IMG/VR virus record: IMGVR_UViG_3300042465_004753
Coordinates: 1-38,626 of that record
Reading direction: 5' to 3' (one strand)
Source: a virus
Length of the DNA stretch: 38,626 nt
Shown: positions 1-8,745 of the stretch, piece after piece
Position numbering within the stretch: the stretch's first letter is position 1
Layout: each line of letters begins with the position of its first letter
The notes under the pieces: generated by a model
The model's database searches: none
What the model was told of the DNA's origin: nothing
The model's input: only the letters and a program-made list of their open reading frames with translations
Program-made: the position numbers and the translations under genes

Positions 1-45
1 CACACGCGCGAGTTTTTCCCAACTTTCTGATTTCGAGTTATCAAT

Positions 46-450
46 ATGGGCGCTAGAGGCTTCCAACCACGACCGGACAGCAAGCGCGGCACCGTCGCCA
101 ACGGCGGCGTCATTCCCGAGCCGATTCAGGAAGACATCACCCCGCCCGTCTGGTGCAAGTCCGACCGGCTGAAGCTATTCCAGAAGCTCGTAGCCGAGAA
201 CCGCGCCGCGGGCGTGGCTATCCGGCAGGTGGACGCAGACCAATACGCCGAACTGGCAGACGCCATGATCGAGCGGCGGAACGAAACCGACGGACGAACG
301 AAGCTCGCCTGGGGCCGACAGATCGACGAACTACGCTCGCAGCTCAACATCGGGCCGCGTAACCGGCAACGGGCCGGAATTAAGGACACTCGCAAGCCGA
401 CGGCGCTATCGCCCACGCTGGCGCTGATTGCAAGGGCGAAGGGCCTGTAG
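46..450 (+). CDS. terS: Terminase small subunit, P27 type
   Basis: This is the probable DNA-recognition subunit of the packaging motor, which binds phage DNA and hands it to the large subunit. The 134-residue product opens with a basic MGARGFQPRP segment typical of P27-like small terminases, continues as charged helices, and ends with a Pro/Arg-rich motif (NIGPRNRQRAGI) like the C-terminal signature of that family. Its place just before the large terminase, interrupted only by an HNH gene, supports the call. No clear Shine-Dalgarno precedes the ATG. The 45 bases upstream in the window hold no other recognisable signal. Confidence 0.8.
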   Translation: MGARGFQPRPDSKRGTVANGGVIPEPIQEDITPPVWCKSDRLKLFQKLVAENRAAGVAIRQVDADQYAELADAMIERRNETDGRTKLAWGRQIDELRSQLNIGPRNRQRAGIKDTRKPTALSPTLALIARAKGL

Positions 451-482
451 AAACACTGCCGAGACGGCGGGCGGAGAAGAAA

Positions 483-1082
483 GTGCCGAAGAGGATTGAT
501 TTGACCGGCCAGCGGTTTGGGCGGCTGGTGGTGATTGGTAGCGCCGGTTCAGCGGTTGTTGGCCGATCAGTAAAAGCAGTTTGGAAATGCGCATGCGATT
601 GCGGGGTTGAATGCCTACGGCCTACAGGCCACCTGAAATACAAGCTTTCAGCATCGTGTGGGTGTGGCAAGCGTGAAAACTGGGAGCGATTGGTATCCAA
701 GTTAAAGGCCACCGGCCAGGCAAACCAATCGGAGCATTGGTCTAAATTTACCACCCATATCTGTAAGCAGCATGGTTACTTACGGGTGCGTTGGCGCGGA
801 AAGCTTCATCAGGTTCATCGCCTTGTGTGGGAAGACGTTCACAAGCGCCCCCTCCAGCCGTTCGAGGAAGTCCACCACAAAAACGGCATCCGCACCGACA
901 ACCGGCCTGAAAACCTGGAGTTGAAGGTTAAGCCGCACGGCGCCGGGCAACTCCCCGAAGACATCATCAAGGCGACGACGCCGGAAGAAATGGAAGTAGT
1001 GTTCAAGCTCGCGCAGGCTTACGCAAGCGTCATCGGCGCACAAGTAGTATGGAATCCTCCTATTTCGACGCCGAAGCCGTAA
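483..1082 (+). CDS. HNH homing endonuclease between terS and terL
   Basis: This is a probable free-standing HNH homing endonuclease. It starts at a GTG preceded by GGAGAAGAA. Residues about 5-60 form a small zinc-type domain (LTGQRFGRLVVIG, then CACDCG and CGCG cysteine pairs). Residues about 95-145 form an HNH_3-like nuclease core: VHRLVWED, VHHKNGIRTDNRPENLEL, with the paired His and the Asn residues expected of the active site. Its last 34 bases overlap the start of terL in another frame, so it is wedged into the terminase operon. The N-terminal domain recurs in the protein at 34920-35411. Confidence 0.82.
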   Translation: MPKRIDLTGQRFGRLVVIGSAGSAVVGRSVKAVWKCACDCGVECLRPTGHLKYKLSASCGCGKRENWERLVSKLKATGQANQSEHWSKFTTHICKQHGYLRVRWRGKLHQVHRLVWEDVHKRPLQPFEEVHHKNGIRTDNRPENLELKVKPHGAGQLPEDIIKATTPEEMEVVFKLAQAYASVIGAQVVWNPPISTPKP

Positions 1083-2638
1083 ACACCGCTTGCGCCTTCG
1101 CCGAAACGCTCACGCTCACGAAGTCCACAAAGAGCCGGCGCCCGGAGCCGCTGGTACTTCTCCCGCACAGCAAAAAGCTGGTGGCTAACATCTTCGGCTG
1201 GAAACGGGCCGACGGATCGCGGCTGATCCGCAAGGTGTTTGCCTCATTCGGCCGCAAGCAGGCTAAAACGCAGACGGCCGCCATCATCGCTCTGATCGTG
1301 TTTTTCCTGGACCCGGAGCCCGAGCAGGAGCTCTACATGGCCGCAACCGACGCGCCGCAAGCGTCGATCTGCTTCGAGGCCATCTGGTCGATGATCCGCA
1401 CGAACCCAGCGCTGCTAGAGTTGGTCGAGCCGACGCTATCACAGAAAAAGATCGTTCATCGGGAAACCGGCTCGATTATCCGGGCGCTATCCGCTGACGG
1501 CAAAGGAAAGCACGGCTACAACCCTTCGCTGGTAGTTTTTGACGAGCTCCACGCCTGGGGGCCAGCCGAGCAGGAACTACTGGCCGCGCTCACCACCGGC
1601 AGCATGTCGCGCCGGGAGCCGCTGGAAATCATCATCACGACGGCCGGAAGCAGCCAAGAAACAATCTGCTACCGCGAATACGAATACGCGCGCCGGGTGC
1701 TATCGGGCGAGGTAACCGACCCATCCTACCTGCCGCTGATCTACGAAGTCCCGAAGGACGCCGATTGGACCGATAAAAAGCTATGGCCGCTGGCTCTCCC
1801 GCTCCTCGAAACCGGACACCAAAAGATAGAAGAGTACAAGCGCAAGTTTGACGAGGCCATGGCCCGCCCGGACCTACAGAACCAGTTCCGGCGCCTGTAC
1901 CTGAACCAGTGGACCTCCGCAGAAACCCAATGGATTCCGATTCACGAATGGGACGTCTGCGCATCACCCACGCCGATTGACTGGGCGGAACTTCGCCGAT
2001 ATCCCTGCTACGGCGGGCTCGACCTTGCCGCGGTACACGATCTAACGGCATTCTCTCTGTGCTGGCCGGTGGGCGAAAAAGTCTATTACAAAGTCTGGGC
2101 ATACCTGCCTGGCGAGCGTATCGAAGACCGAAGCAAACGCGACGGCGTCCCCTATGCACAGTGGGCGGCTGACGGCCACATCCGGCTTACGCCGGGAACT
2201 ACAACCGACTGGCGCTATGTCACCGCCCACATCAAAGAACTGGCCGACGATTACGACATTAAGGCGATCGCATTCGACCGATACGGCGCGCGCGACACCG
2301 CCCGAGAATTACAAGACGCCGGGCTAGACGTGATCGACTTCGGGCAAGGCTATCAGTCCATGAGCCCGGCCTGTAGGCGGTTTGAAAAGCTGGTTTACGA
2401 CCGGGCCGCCGTACATGAAGGCTCGCCGCTGGTCCGCTGGTCCGTTGACTGCACGCAGATCACGCAGGCGCCGGGCGACCTCATCAAGCCGGTGAAGCCC
2501 GAGCGGATGAAGAACTCGAAGCGAATCGACCCGGTTATTGCAATGGCGATGGCGACGGGGATTGCGATTATCGGCCAGCCAATGAAATCCATATGGGAAG
2601 CAGGCAACCTTGAACCTTTTTGGCAAAATACTAACTAA
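1049..2638 (+). CDS. terL: Terminase large subunit, HK97 type
   Basis: This is the ATP-driven packaging motor and headful/cos nuclease. The 529-residue protein has an N-terminal ATPase with a Walker A-like GRKQAKTQT (about 68-76; Ala in place of the second Gly), a Walker B strand LVVFDEL (161-167) and a coupling motif TTAG (197-200). The C-terminal RNase H-like nuclease shows the acidic residues in GGLDLA (Asp325), FDRYG (Asp410) and DPVIAMA (Asp494). Length is normal for the family. The ATG lies inside the end of the HNH gene, and the portal start overlaps its own end, consistent with one packaging operon. Confidence 0.95.
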   Translation: MESSYFDAEAVNTACAFAETLTLTKSTKSRRPEPLVLLPHSKKLVANIFGWKRADGSRLIRKVFASFGRKQAKTQTAAIIALIVFFLDPEPEQELYMAATDAPQASICFEAIWSMIRTNPALLELVEPTLSQKKIVHRETGSIIRALSADGKGKHGYNPSLVVFDELHAWGPAEQELLAALTTGSMSRREPLEIIITTAGSSQETICYREYEYARRVLSGEVTDPSYLPLIYEVPKDADWTDKKLWPLALPLLETGHQKIEEYKRKFDEAMARPDLQNQFRRLYLNQWTSAETQWIPIHEWDVCASPTPIDWAELRRYPCYGGLDLAAVHDLTAFSLCWPVGEKVYYKVWAYLPGERIEDRSKRDGVPYAQWAADGHIRLTPGTTTDWRYVTAHIKELADDYDIKAIAFDRYGARDTARELQDAGLDVIDFGQGYQSMSPACRRFEKLVYDRAAVHEGSPLVRWSVDCTQITQAPGDLIKPVKPERMKNSKRIDPVIAMAMATGIAIIGQPMKSIWEAGNLEPFWQNTN

Positions 2639-3845
2639 ACTCGGAGCTTCTGAACCGCCTGATTCTGACTTCTGGTACCGCTCAGTAGCGCCGTCATTCG
2701 GCTCATTTCTCGGTCAGTTCGATAGCACTGAGGGTGCCCTTCGCATCAATGCGTTGAACGCTTGCGTGCGCTTGCGCTCCGAAACCATCGGCTCTCTGCC
2801 CTGCCAGGTCTTCAGGCGTACCGGCGAAGGCCGCGAGCTGGCGCGTGACCACGAACTGTACTACCTCCTTCACGATGCGCCCAATGACGCCATGAGCGCG
2901 TTCGAGTTTTGGCAGGTGGCGGAGCAGTCCCTCTGCACGGACGGCAACTTCTACGCGCTTATCCGCGTGGACCGGCGCGCCGCGGTGGCCGAGCTTGTTC
3001 CGCTCGACTCCTCGAAAATGGACGTGCGTAAGGACGCGGAAACCGGCTTGCTGGTCTACCTCTACCGCGAAGGCGCAACCACCCGCGAGTATGTGCAGGG
3101 CGACATCCTCCATATTCCCGGCATGGGCTACGACGGCGTGACGCGGCTCAAGGGCATGAATCCGCTGGCCTACATGCGCCAGTCGCTTGAGCTCGCCGCC
3201 AGCGCCGAAAGCTACGGAGCGAACTACTTCCGCAACAATGCGGCGCCGATGGCTTACATCACGTCGCCGAACTCGCTTGCTGATCCGGCAAAGTTCCAGC
3301 TCCTCGACTACATGATGCAGCGCTTCGGCGGCGTGAAGAACGCCGGGAAGCTGGGCATTCTAGACGGTGGCATGGAAATCAAGACTGTACCCGTGAACCA
3401 CACGGACATGCAATATCTGGAACTCCGCAAGTTTCAAATCGAAGAGATTGCCCGCGCGTATCGAGTGCCGCTGCACATGATCGGCGAACTGGCGCGAAGC
3501 ACGAACAATAACATCGAGCACCAGGGCCTTGAGTGGGCAACCAACACCATTCGCCCGGAATGCACCCGTATCGAACGGCGCATCAATATGCAGCTATTCG
3601 GGCCGCGCGAGTCTGAGCGATTCTATGCCGAGTTCAATTTGGATGCACTCATGCGCGGGGATAGCGCGGGCCGCGCGGCTTACCTTTCCGCCATGCGCAA
3701 CATCGGTGTCCTGAACGCCAATGAAATTCGCGCCATTGACAACCGCAACCCCTACGAGGGCGGCGAAGTGTACATGGTGCAGGGCGCGATGATCCCGGTG
3801 GCGATGGCCGGGCAACAGCAACAGCAGAAAGCGGTGGCGCAGTGA
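2610..3845 (+). CDS. Portal protein, HK97 family
   Basis: The portal forms the dodecameric ring at one capsid vertex through which DNA enters and leaves. The 411-residue product has the typical opening (short hydrophilic N-terminus, then SFGSFLGQF), the conserved region around NACVRLRSETIGSLP, and a central segment with RVPLHMIGE and the NIEHQGLEWATNTI stretch seen in HK97-like portals. The C-terminus is Gln-rich. The start is a TTG within the last 29 bases of terL. Its stop overlaps the protease GTG by four bases, implying coupled translation. Confidence 0.95.
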   Translation: MNLFGKILTKLGASEPPDSDFWYRSVAPSFGSFLGQFDSTEGALRINALNACVRLRSETIGSLPCQVFRRTGEGRELARDHELYYLLHDAPNDAMSAFEFWQVAEQSLCTDGNFYALIRVDRRAAVAELVPLDSSKMDVRKDAETGLLVYLYREGATTREYVQGDILHIPGMGYDGVTRLKGMNPLAYMRQSLELAASAESYGANYFRNNAAPMAYITSPNSLADPAKFQLLDYMMQRFGGVKNAGKLGILDGGMEIKTVPVNHTDMQYLELRKFQIEEIARAYRVPLHMIGELARSTNNNIEHQGLEWATNTIRPECTRIERRINMQLFGPRESERFYAEFNLDALMRGDSAGRAAYLSAMRNIGVLNANEIRAIDNRNPYEGGEVYMVQGAMIPVAMAGQQQQQKAVAQ

Positions 3846-4462
3846 AAACGACATTCATCCTTGGCGGGCAAGTCCTCGCCGCTCAACCCAACGCGCCAGA
3901 AGTCCGTGAAATCATGTTCTACGCGGGCACGCCCGTGCTGCGCACCGACGGCCGGAAGATGTTCCACCTCTCGTTTTCTCTGGACGAAGGCGCCGTGGAT
4001 CTGTCGTTTCTGAATAGCGGCCGGGCCCCGTTCGTTGTGGATCACGTCGAAGACATTGACCACACGTTAGGCGTCATCGAGCGCGCCGAAATCAAAGGAA
4101 CCGGTCGGGCCTTCGTCCGCTTCTCAGACCGACAGGAGATGGCCGGGCTCATCGGCGACATCAAAAGTGGCGTGCTCGCCAACGTCTCCATGGGCGCGCG
4201 AATCACCGGCGAACTCGTAAAGGCCGAACCGGTCGAGACTGGCGTTCCGCATCTTTGCGCTACCAAGTGGCAGCCGTTCCACGTCTCGCTCGTCTCGCGC
4301 GGTGCTGACCCATCCGCCCAATTTCTGAGTGACTGCCAAATGGAAGTACCGGCAAAACTTTTCACCGACCTCTCTGCACCCTCTGGCGCGGCCAGCGAAG
4401 CAGACGACAGCAAAGCCAGAGCCGAGTACGAATACATTCGACTCCGCTCATCCGCTCGCTGA
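3842..4462 (+). CDS. Prohead maturation protease, S78 family
   Basis: This serine protease trims the capsid scaffold domain during head maturation. The 206-residue product carries the two hallmark motifs of HK97 proheads: a catalytic His in VVDHVED (about 62-68) and a catalytic Ser in NVSMGARI (about 114-121). A further conserved segment, KWQPFHVSLVSRGADP, follows around 141-157. It starts at a GTG that overlaps the portal stop (GTGA) and directly precedes the major capsid gene, the standard order. Confidence 0.93.
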   Translation: MKTTFILGGQVLAAQPNAPEVREIMFYAGTPVLRTDGRKMFHLSFSLDEGAVDLSFLNSGRAPFVVDHVEDIDHTLGVIERAEIKGTGRAFVRFSDRQEMAGLIGDIKSGVLANVSMGARITGELVKAEPVETGVPHLCATKWQPFHVSLVSRGADPSAQFLSDCQMEVPAKLFTDLSAPSGAASEADDSKARAEYEYIRLRSSAR

Positions 4463-4530
4463 ATACCAACCAACACACACGCGCCACCGGCATGGAATGC
4501 CGGTTCAAGGACGCGCGCAATGGAGCCCCT

Positions 4531-5838
4531 ATGAAGAAAAAGCAACTGCTTGAACAGCTTGCCGCGCTCAAAGCTAAACGCGAGGCGCTTACCGCTGTCG
4601 CCGAGCCCGACAACATCACGGAACACCTCGCCGCCACCAAGGCAGCCATTGCTGAAGAGGCAGGAGTGCAAGAGCAGCTTGACGCCTACGCGGAAATGGA
4701 AAAACTGGCCAAGGCAAATGTGACCCGTCAGCCGGCGGTGGTTCTCAGCGACAACGAAGCCAAGCGGCCCTTCGAGAACTTTGGCGAGCAGCTTTTCGCC
4801 ATCGCTTGCGCGCAGAGCCCGCGCGGCTCTTTCCAGGGGCAGGGCGGCACTATTGATAAGCGCCTGATGGAAACCAACCTCGCCGCGTCGGGCATGAACT
4901 CGACCGTTGGCACTGAGGGCGGGTTCCTGATGCAGACCGACTTTAGCACCGCGATTCTCGCGAAAGCCGCGGAATTGGGCCGCATTGCGCCGGGATGCTT
5001 CACCATTCCGATCTCCGAAGGGTTCGATGGCGTCGAACTGCCATACATCGACGAAACCTCCCGCGCGACTGGCTCTCGCTGGGGTGGCGTTCGCGTGTAC
5101 CGCGCGGCCGAAACCGACGCGCCGACGTCTTCCAAGCCGAAAATCAACCGGATGGAACTCAAGTTGGAGTCACTGAAGGGCCTTGCCTACGTCAGCGAGC
5201 GCCAAATCCGCAATTCCGCCGCCACATCCGCCATCCTGCAAAACGCGTTTTCCTCGGAATTCGCGTTTGTGAAGGACAACGAAATCTGGCGCGGTACTGG
5301 CGTCGGCGAGTGCCTGGGCTTTGCAACGCAAGCGCATGAAGGCACGGCTTTGCTGGTGCAGGTTGCGAAGAAGGCCGCGCAGACCGCCGCCACCTTCGTG
5401 ATTGAAAACGCCACGGCCATGCTGTCCCGGCTGTACGCCGATCCGGGCGATACGGTCGAATGGCTCCTCAACCGCGACTGCATCGGCCAGCTTCCATTGA
5501 TGACCATTGGCCAGCAGCCGGTGTTTCTGCCGAACAACAACGCGGCGGGCTCCCCGTACTACGGCACTTTGTTTGGCTATCCCATCCGCATCGTGGAGCA
5601 GGCTGAAACCCTCGGCACCGCTGGCGATGTGGTGCTGGCGAACAAGTCGAAATACGCGCTTATCGAGCAAGGTGGCCTCCGCTCGGCCACGTCCATGCAC
5701 GTCCGCTTCATTTACGACGAAATGGCGTTCAAGTGGAGCCATGATTTCAACGGACAGTGCATCGTCAAAAAGCCGATCACGCCGTTCAAGGGCAGCAACA
5801 CACTGTCTCCGTTCGTGACCACCGCCGTCCGCGCCTAA
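4531..5838 (+). CDS. Major capsid protein, HK97 fold
   Basis: This is the main shell subunit. From the ATG at 4531, which has GGAG seven bases upstream, the product has 435 residues. An ATG 39 bases earlier lacks a ribosome site and is not preferred. Residues 1 to about 65 form a charged coiled coil that would be the delta/scaffold domain removed by the upstream protease. The mature part begins near RPFENFGEQLF and contains the usual capsid segments, including GTEGGFLMQTDFS, an extended beta-hinge around the ELPYIDETSRA region, and PVFLPNNNAAGSPYYGTLFGYP near the C-terminus. Confidence 0.95.
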   Translation: MKKKQLLEQLAALKAKREALTAVAEPDNITEHLAATKAAIAEEAGVQEQLDAYAEMEKLAKANVTRQPAVVLSDNEAKRPFENFGEQLFAIACAQSPRGSFQGQGGTIDKRLMETNLAASGMNSTVGTEGGFLMQTDFSTAILAKAAELGRIAPGCFTIPISEGFDGVELPYIDETSRATGSRWGGVRVYRAAETDAPTSSKPKINRMELKLESLKGLAYVSERQIRNSAATSAILQNAFSSEFAFVKDNEIWRGTGVGECLGFATQAHEGTALLVQVAKKAAQTAATFVIENATAMLSRLYADPGDTVEWLLNRDCIGQLPLMTIGQQPVFLPNNNAAGSPYYGTLFGYPIRIVEQAETLGTAGDVVLANKSKYALIEQGGLRSATSMHVRFIYDEMAFKWSHDFNGQCIVKKPITPFKGSNTLSPFVTTAVRA

Positions 5839-5845
5839 TCCACCG

Positions 5846-5868
5846 GAGGGCGGCTAACCACCGCCCTC
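5846..5868 (+). terminator. GC-rich hairpin after capsid gene
   Basis: GAGGGCGG and CCGCCCTC form a perfect 8-bp stem around a 7-base loop, directly after the capsid stop. No T-tract follows, so it may slow exonucleases or tune expression of the next gene rather than fully terminate. Confidence 0.45.
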
Positions 5869-5896
5869 GCCTACGAAGCCACAAGGAAAACTCATT

Positions 5897-6370
5897 ATGC
5901 GTTACGAATCTCTCGCTACGAAGCATGTGGTCAAGGGCCTGGACCCGGTGGCCGATGCGTTCGCCGGCACGACCGGCTCAGATATCGTGGACATCACCGG
6001 CCACCAGTCCGCGACGTTCATCATCTACAAGGGCGTCGGCGCCACTGGCACGTCGACCGTCACTGTCGAAGCCTGCGACGACGTCACTCCGAGTAACACG
6101 ACGGCGGTTCCGTTCTACTACCGCGCCATCACCCCCAACGACACGAACGGCGCTATGACAGCCGCCACCACGGCGGGCTTCGCTACCACGGCGGGCAGCT
6201 CGCAGGTGTACGTCATCGAAGTGGATCAAGCCGAACTTGCAAGCGTCGGCTATAAGTACGTGCGCTTGAAGATGGTGGAAGTGGTTGATTCCCCTGTCCT
6301 CGGCGGCATCCTGATCGTGCTGAACAACCCGCGCTTCGGGAATTCCACGACCAACTCCGTTATCGACTAA
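5897..6370 (+). CDS. Probable capsid decoration or head protein
   Basis: This 157-residue protein is rich in Thr, Val and Gly with an all-beta look and no membrane segment. It lies directly after the capsid gene, where decoration (cement) proteins or small head proteins are usually encoded. AAGGAAAA upstream of the ATG is a reasonable ribosome site. Hairpins flank the gene on both sides, which would allow its expression to be set apart from its neighbours. No catalytic motif is visible. The role rests on position and composition and could instead be another virion protein. Confidence 0.6.
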   Translation: MRYESLATKHVVKGLDPVADAFAGTTGSDIVDITGHQSATFIIYKGVGATGTSTVTVEACDDVTPSNTTAVPFYYRAITPNDTNGAMTAATTAGFATTAGSSQVYVIEVDQAELASVGYKYVRLKMVEVVDSPVLGGILIVLNNPRFGNSTTNSVID

Positions 6371-6387
6371 CCCTCTCTCTCCTGACC

Positions 6388-6406
6388 GGGGCGGCTCCTC
6401 CGCCCC
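6388..6406 (+). terminator. GC-rich hairpin after decoration-like gene
   Basis: GGGGCGG and CCGCCCC form a 7-bp stem with a 5-base loop just upstream of the next start. A short CCCTTT follows rather than a long U-run. It may be an attenuating or mRNA-stabilising hairpin. Confidence 0.4.
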
Positions 6407-6418
6407 GCCCTTTCACCT

Positions 6419-7009
6419 ATGACCTCCCACGCCTACCAACTCGTCACCGCGCCCACCGAATTCGCCATCACCGATGCGCAAATGGAGGCGCACGCGCGCG
6501 CGGCAGGGCAACCGCCCGAGCAGTATCAGCCGTATGTGCGGGCGGCGCAGGCATACGTTGAGACGATCACCGGGCGCAAGCTGGTGACGCAGACTTGGAA
6601 GTGGTTCCTGGACTCCTGGCCATTCGGCGATAGGTTCGACCTGCCGTTTGGCCAGCTCCAGTCTGTCACCCACGTGAAATACACCGACACGGCGGGCACG
6701 CAGACTACGTTTTCGACGGACTACTGGGAAGTATCCACCGCCCGCGATCCGGGAGTCCTTGCCCTGTCCTACAACCAATCTTGGCCATCCACAACCCTGC
6801 GCGTCCTCGACCCTATCGAAATTCAGTTCGTTTGCGGGTGGACCACGGCAGCGGATGCGCCATACGAGATTCAGGCGGCTATTCTACTCATCGCTGCGCA
6901 CCTGTACGAGCACCGCGAAGATGTCGTCCTCGGCAACTCGGCCAGCGTCGAAAGCAAGGCGCTGGAACTGGGCAGCCGGGCGCTGTTGGTGAATTGGAGG
7001 ATCTGGTAA
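6419..7009 (+). CDS. Head-tail connector, phiE125 gp8 / HK97 gp6-like
   Basis: This 196-residue protein probably forms the adaptor ring below the portal. It has the pattern of the phiE125 gp8-like family: an N-terminal helical segment ending in YVETITGRKLVTQTW, a beta region with LPFGQLQSVTHVKYTD, and a C-terminal helical bundle PYEIQAAILLIAAHLYEHRE. Its stop overlaps the ATG of the next connector gene (TAATG). Position after the head genes and before the tail terminator agrees. Confidence 0.82.
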   Translation: MTSHAYQLVTAPTEFAITDAQMEAHARAAGQPPEQYQPYVRAAQAYVETITGRKLVTQTWKWFLDSWPFGDRFDLPFGQLQSVTHVKYTDTAGTQTTFSTDYWEVSTARDPGVLALSYNQSWPSTTLRVLDPIEIQFVCGWTTAADAPYEIQAAILLIAAHLYEHREDVVLGNSASVESKALELGSRALLVNWRIW

Positions 7010-7350
7010 TGCGCGCCGGCACCCTCCGCCACTGGCTCCTGATCGAACAGAAAAGCCTATCCGTCGATACCAACGGCGACCGCACGGAAACATGGTCTAC
7101 CTTCTCCGAGTGCTGGGGCTCCATCGAAACCAGCGGCGGGCGCGAGTTCTTCCAGGCGAAGCAAACGATTTCCGATCTCTCGCACTCCATCACCGTCCGG
7201 TTCAAGGCCGGGTACACGCCAGACATGCGCGTGAAGTTCACGGACCCGAAAAACTCGGACGCCGCCCGCTACTTCAACATCCGCGCCATCGCCAACCCGG
7301 ACGAGCGAAACGAAATGCTTTCGCTCCAATGCTCTGAGGTCACGATTTGA
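7009..7350 (+). CDS. Head-closure / head-tail adaptor protein
   Basis: The product has 113 residues when read from the ATG that overlaps the previous stop. It looks like the SPP1 gp16-type stopper family: LRHWLLIEQ at the start, the central WSTFSECWGSIETSGGREF, then SHSITVRFKAGY and a C-terminal IRAIANPDERNEMLSLQC. Such proteins close the connector after packaging. A longer reading from 6781 is an artefact of an open frame through the preceding gene. Confidence 0.85.
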   Translation: MRAGTLRHWLLIEQKSLSVDTNGDRTETWSTFSECWGSIETSGGREFFQAKQTISDLSHSITVRFKAGYTPDMRVKFTDPKNSDAARYFNIRAIANPDERNEMLSLQCSEVTI

Positions 7351-7856
7351 ATATCAAAATCGAAGGCATGGTCGAGCTCGCCGGGCAACTGGAGAAGCTC
7401 AAGAAAACCGCGCAAGGTGCCGAAGTGCGCGCGGCGTTGCTCGACGGGGCGAACCTCATCAGCGACGCGGCCAAAGCCCGCGCGCCAGTGGCACCCTATG
7501 CGACGAATTACCGGGGCCGGGCCATCGCCCCTGGCGGGCTGAAAAGATCGCTCTCCGCCGCCGCTGGGCGGCAATTTAAGACATTCCTGCAAGCATACGC
7601 CTACACGCTCAAGCAGGCGGCACCACACGCGCATCTGGTCGAGTTCGGCACAAAGGCGCACACGGTCACGCCGAAGGATAAAAAGTTCCTCATGTTCGGC
7701 AACCTGTTCAAGCGCTTCGCAAAGAAAGTGCAGCATCCCGGCAGCCGTCCGATTCCGTTCTTCCGCGATGCCATCCGGGCGCAGCGCAACAACGTAAAGC
7801 GGCTGCTGGAAGCCCGCGTCAAAGCAGCATTTGATGCGCTCGGGCGGGCCGCATGA
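7347..7856 (+). CDS. HK97 gp10-like head-tail joining protein
   Basis: This 169-residue protein starts at a TTG overlapping the previous TGA. The opening (IEGMVELAGQLEKL), the segment LISDAAKARAPVAP, and PHAHLVEFGTKAH followed by PFFRDAIRAQRNN match the gp10-like tail-completion family. These proteins sit at the head-tail joint. It is followed with a 4-base overlap by the tail terminator, the usual order. Confidence 0.87.
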   Translation: MNIKIEGMVELAGQLEKLKKTAQGAEVRAALLDGANLISDAAKARAPVAPYATNYRGRAIAPGGLKRSLSAAAGRQFKTFLQAYAYTLKQAAPHAHLVEFGTKAHTVTPKDKKFLMFGNLFKRFAKKVQHPGSRPIPFFRDAIRAQRNNVKRLLEARVKAAFDALGRAA

Positions 7857-8278
7857 GGATCTACCAGGCGCTCTACAAGTACCTCCAGACCATATCGGCC
7901 ATCACCGACCTGACCGGTACGCGGGTGTACGACATGCACGCCGATCAAGGGCGCGTAGTGGACTATCCGGCCATCGTCATCGAAGTGATCGACTCCGCTC
8001 CGTTCCATTCCATCGGCTCGACCGCGCCGACGGCCACACGCCGCCTCGTGGCGCTGTATTGCATGGCGCAAGGCAACCCGAAGGCAGCGGAAGACCTGGC
8101 CGATCTGGTCTACGCCAACGTCATCAACCACGCCGCCGAAATCACCACCGCGGCCGGCTCGCTAACGGTTCACAGCACGCACCTCAACGGGCGCCGCAAT
8201 GAGTTTGAAAACGACCTGGAGACGAGCGCAAAGCTCTACTCCGTGGTCCTGGAATTTGACATCATCCACGCCATTTAG
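7853..8278 (+). CDS. Tail terminator / completion protein, DUF3168-like
   Basis: This 141-residue protein begins with a short helix (MRIYQALYKYLQTI), then TRVYDMHADQGRVVDYPAIVIE, and ends with a strand-rich half (LVALYCMAQ, SAKLYSVVLEFDIIH). This arrangement is characteristic of DUF3168 proteins, which cap the tail tube and set its final length. Start overlaps the preceding stop (ATGA). Confidence 0.82.
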   Translation: MRIYQALYKYLQTISAITDLTGTRVYDMHADQGRVVDYPAIVIEVIDSAPFHSIGSTAPTATRRLVALYCMAQGNPKAAEDLADLVYANVINHAAEITTAAGSLTVHSTHLNGRRNEFENDLETSAKLYSVVLEFDIIHAI

Positions 8279-8355
8279 GCGCGGGTGCCGGCGGCACGTC
8301 GTGAGATGTTCCGCCACCCACTTTTAGCTATCGCCGTGAGGCGAAAGGAGTCCCT

Positions 8356-8736
8356 ATGGCTGTAATGGTAGGCAATGCTGCCGCGCTCAAAATCGGCACC
8401 AACACAATCGGCGAGATGGACAACTGGTCCCTCGACGTCCAGACCGGACTCGAAGAGACGCAAGCCTTCGGCGACACCTGGAAGGAACGCACCTCGACCA
8501 TCAAGGAATGGAGTGGCAGCGGTTCCGGCCGCCTCGACACCGCCGATACCAACGGCCACGTCGCGCTGAAAACCGCGTTTCTTGCCGGCTCCACGGTCGC
8601 TATCCGCTTCTACGTGGACGGCACGAATTACTACAGCGGGAACGCCTTCGTTCAGGCGTCATTCTCCGCGCCGGAAAACGGCATCATCACCGCCTCCTAC
8701 ACCTTCACCGGAACCGGCGCGCTGTCCTACACCTAA
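8356..8736 (+). CDS. Major tail tube protein, copy 1
   Basis: This 126-residue all-beta protein is preceded by GAAAGGAG. It resembles small siphovirus tail tube subunits: NAAALKIGTNTIGEMDNWSL, the loop with FGDTWKERT (about 37-45), a central AIRFYVDGTNYYSG, and a terminal ASYTFTGTGALSY. The following gene shares the FGDTWKER block and ordering, so this virus has two tube-like proteins in tandem. It could be the true tube protein or one of a mixed pair. Confidence 0.78.
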   Translation: MAVMVGNAAALKIGTNTIGEMDNWSLDVQTGLEETQAFGDTWKERTSTIKEWSGSGSGRLDTADTNGHVALKTAFLAGSTVAIRFYVDGTNYYSGNAFVQASFSAPENGIITASYTFTGTGALSYT

Positions 8737-8745
8737 GGAGCCATC

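Noticed and set aside
4492-4530. Longer start for the major capsid protein
   Set aside because: No ribosome site precedes 4492, whereas GGAG is well placed for 4531.
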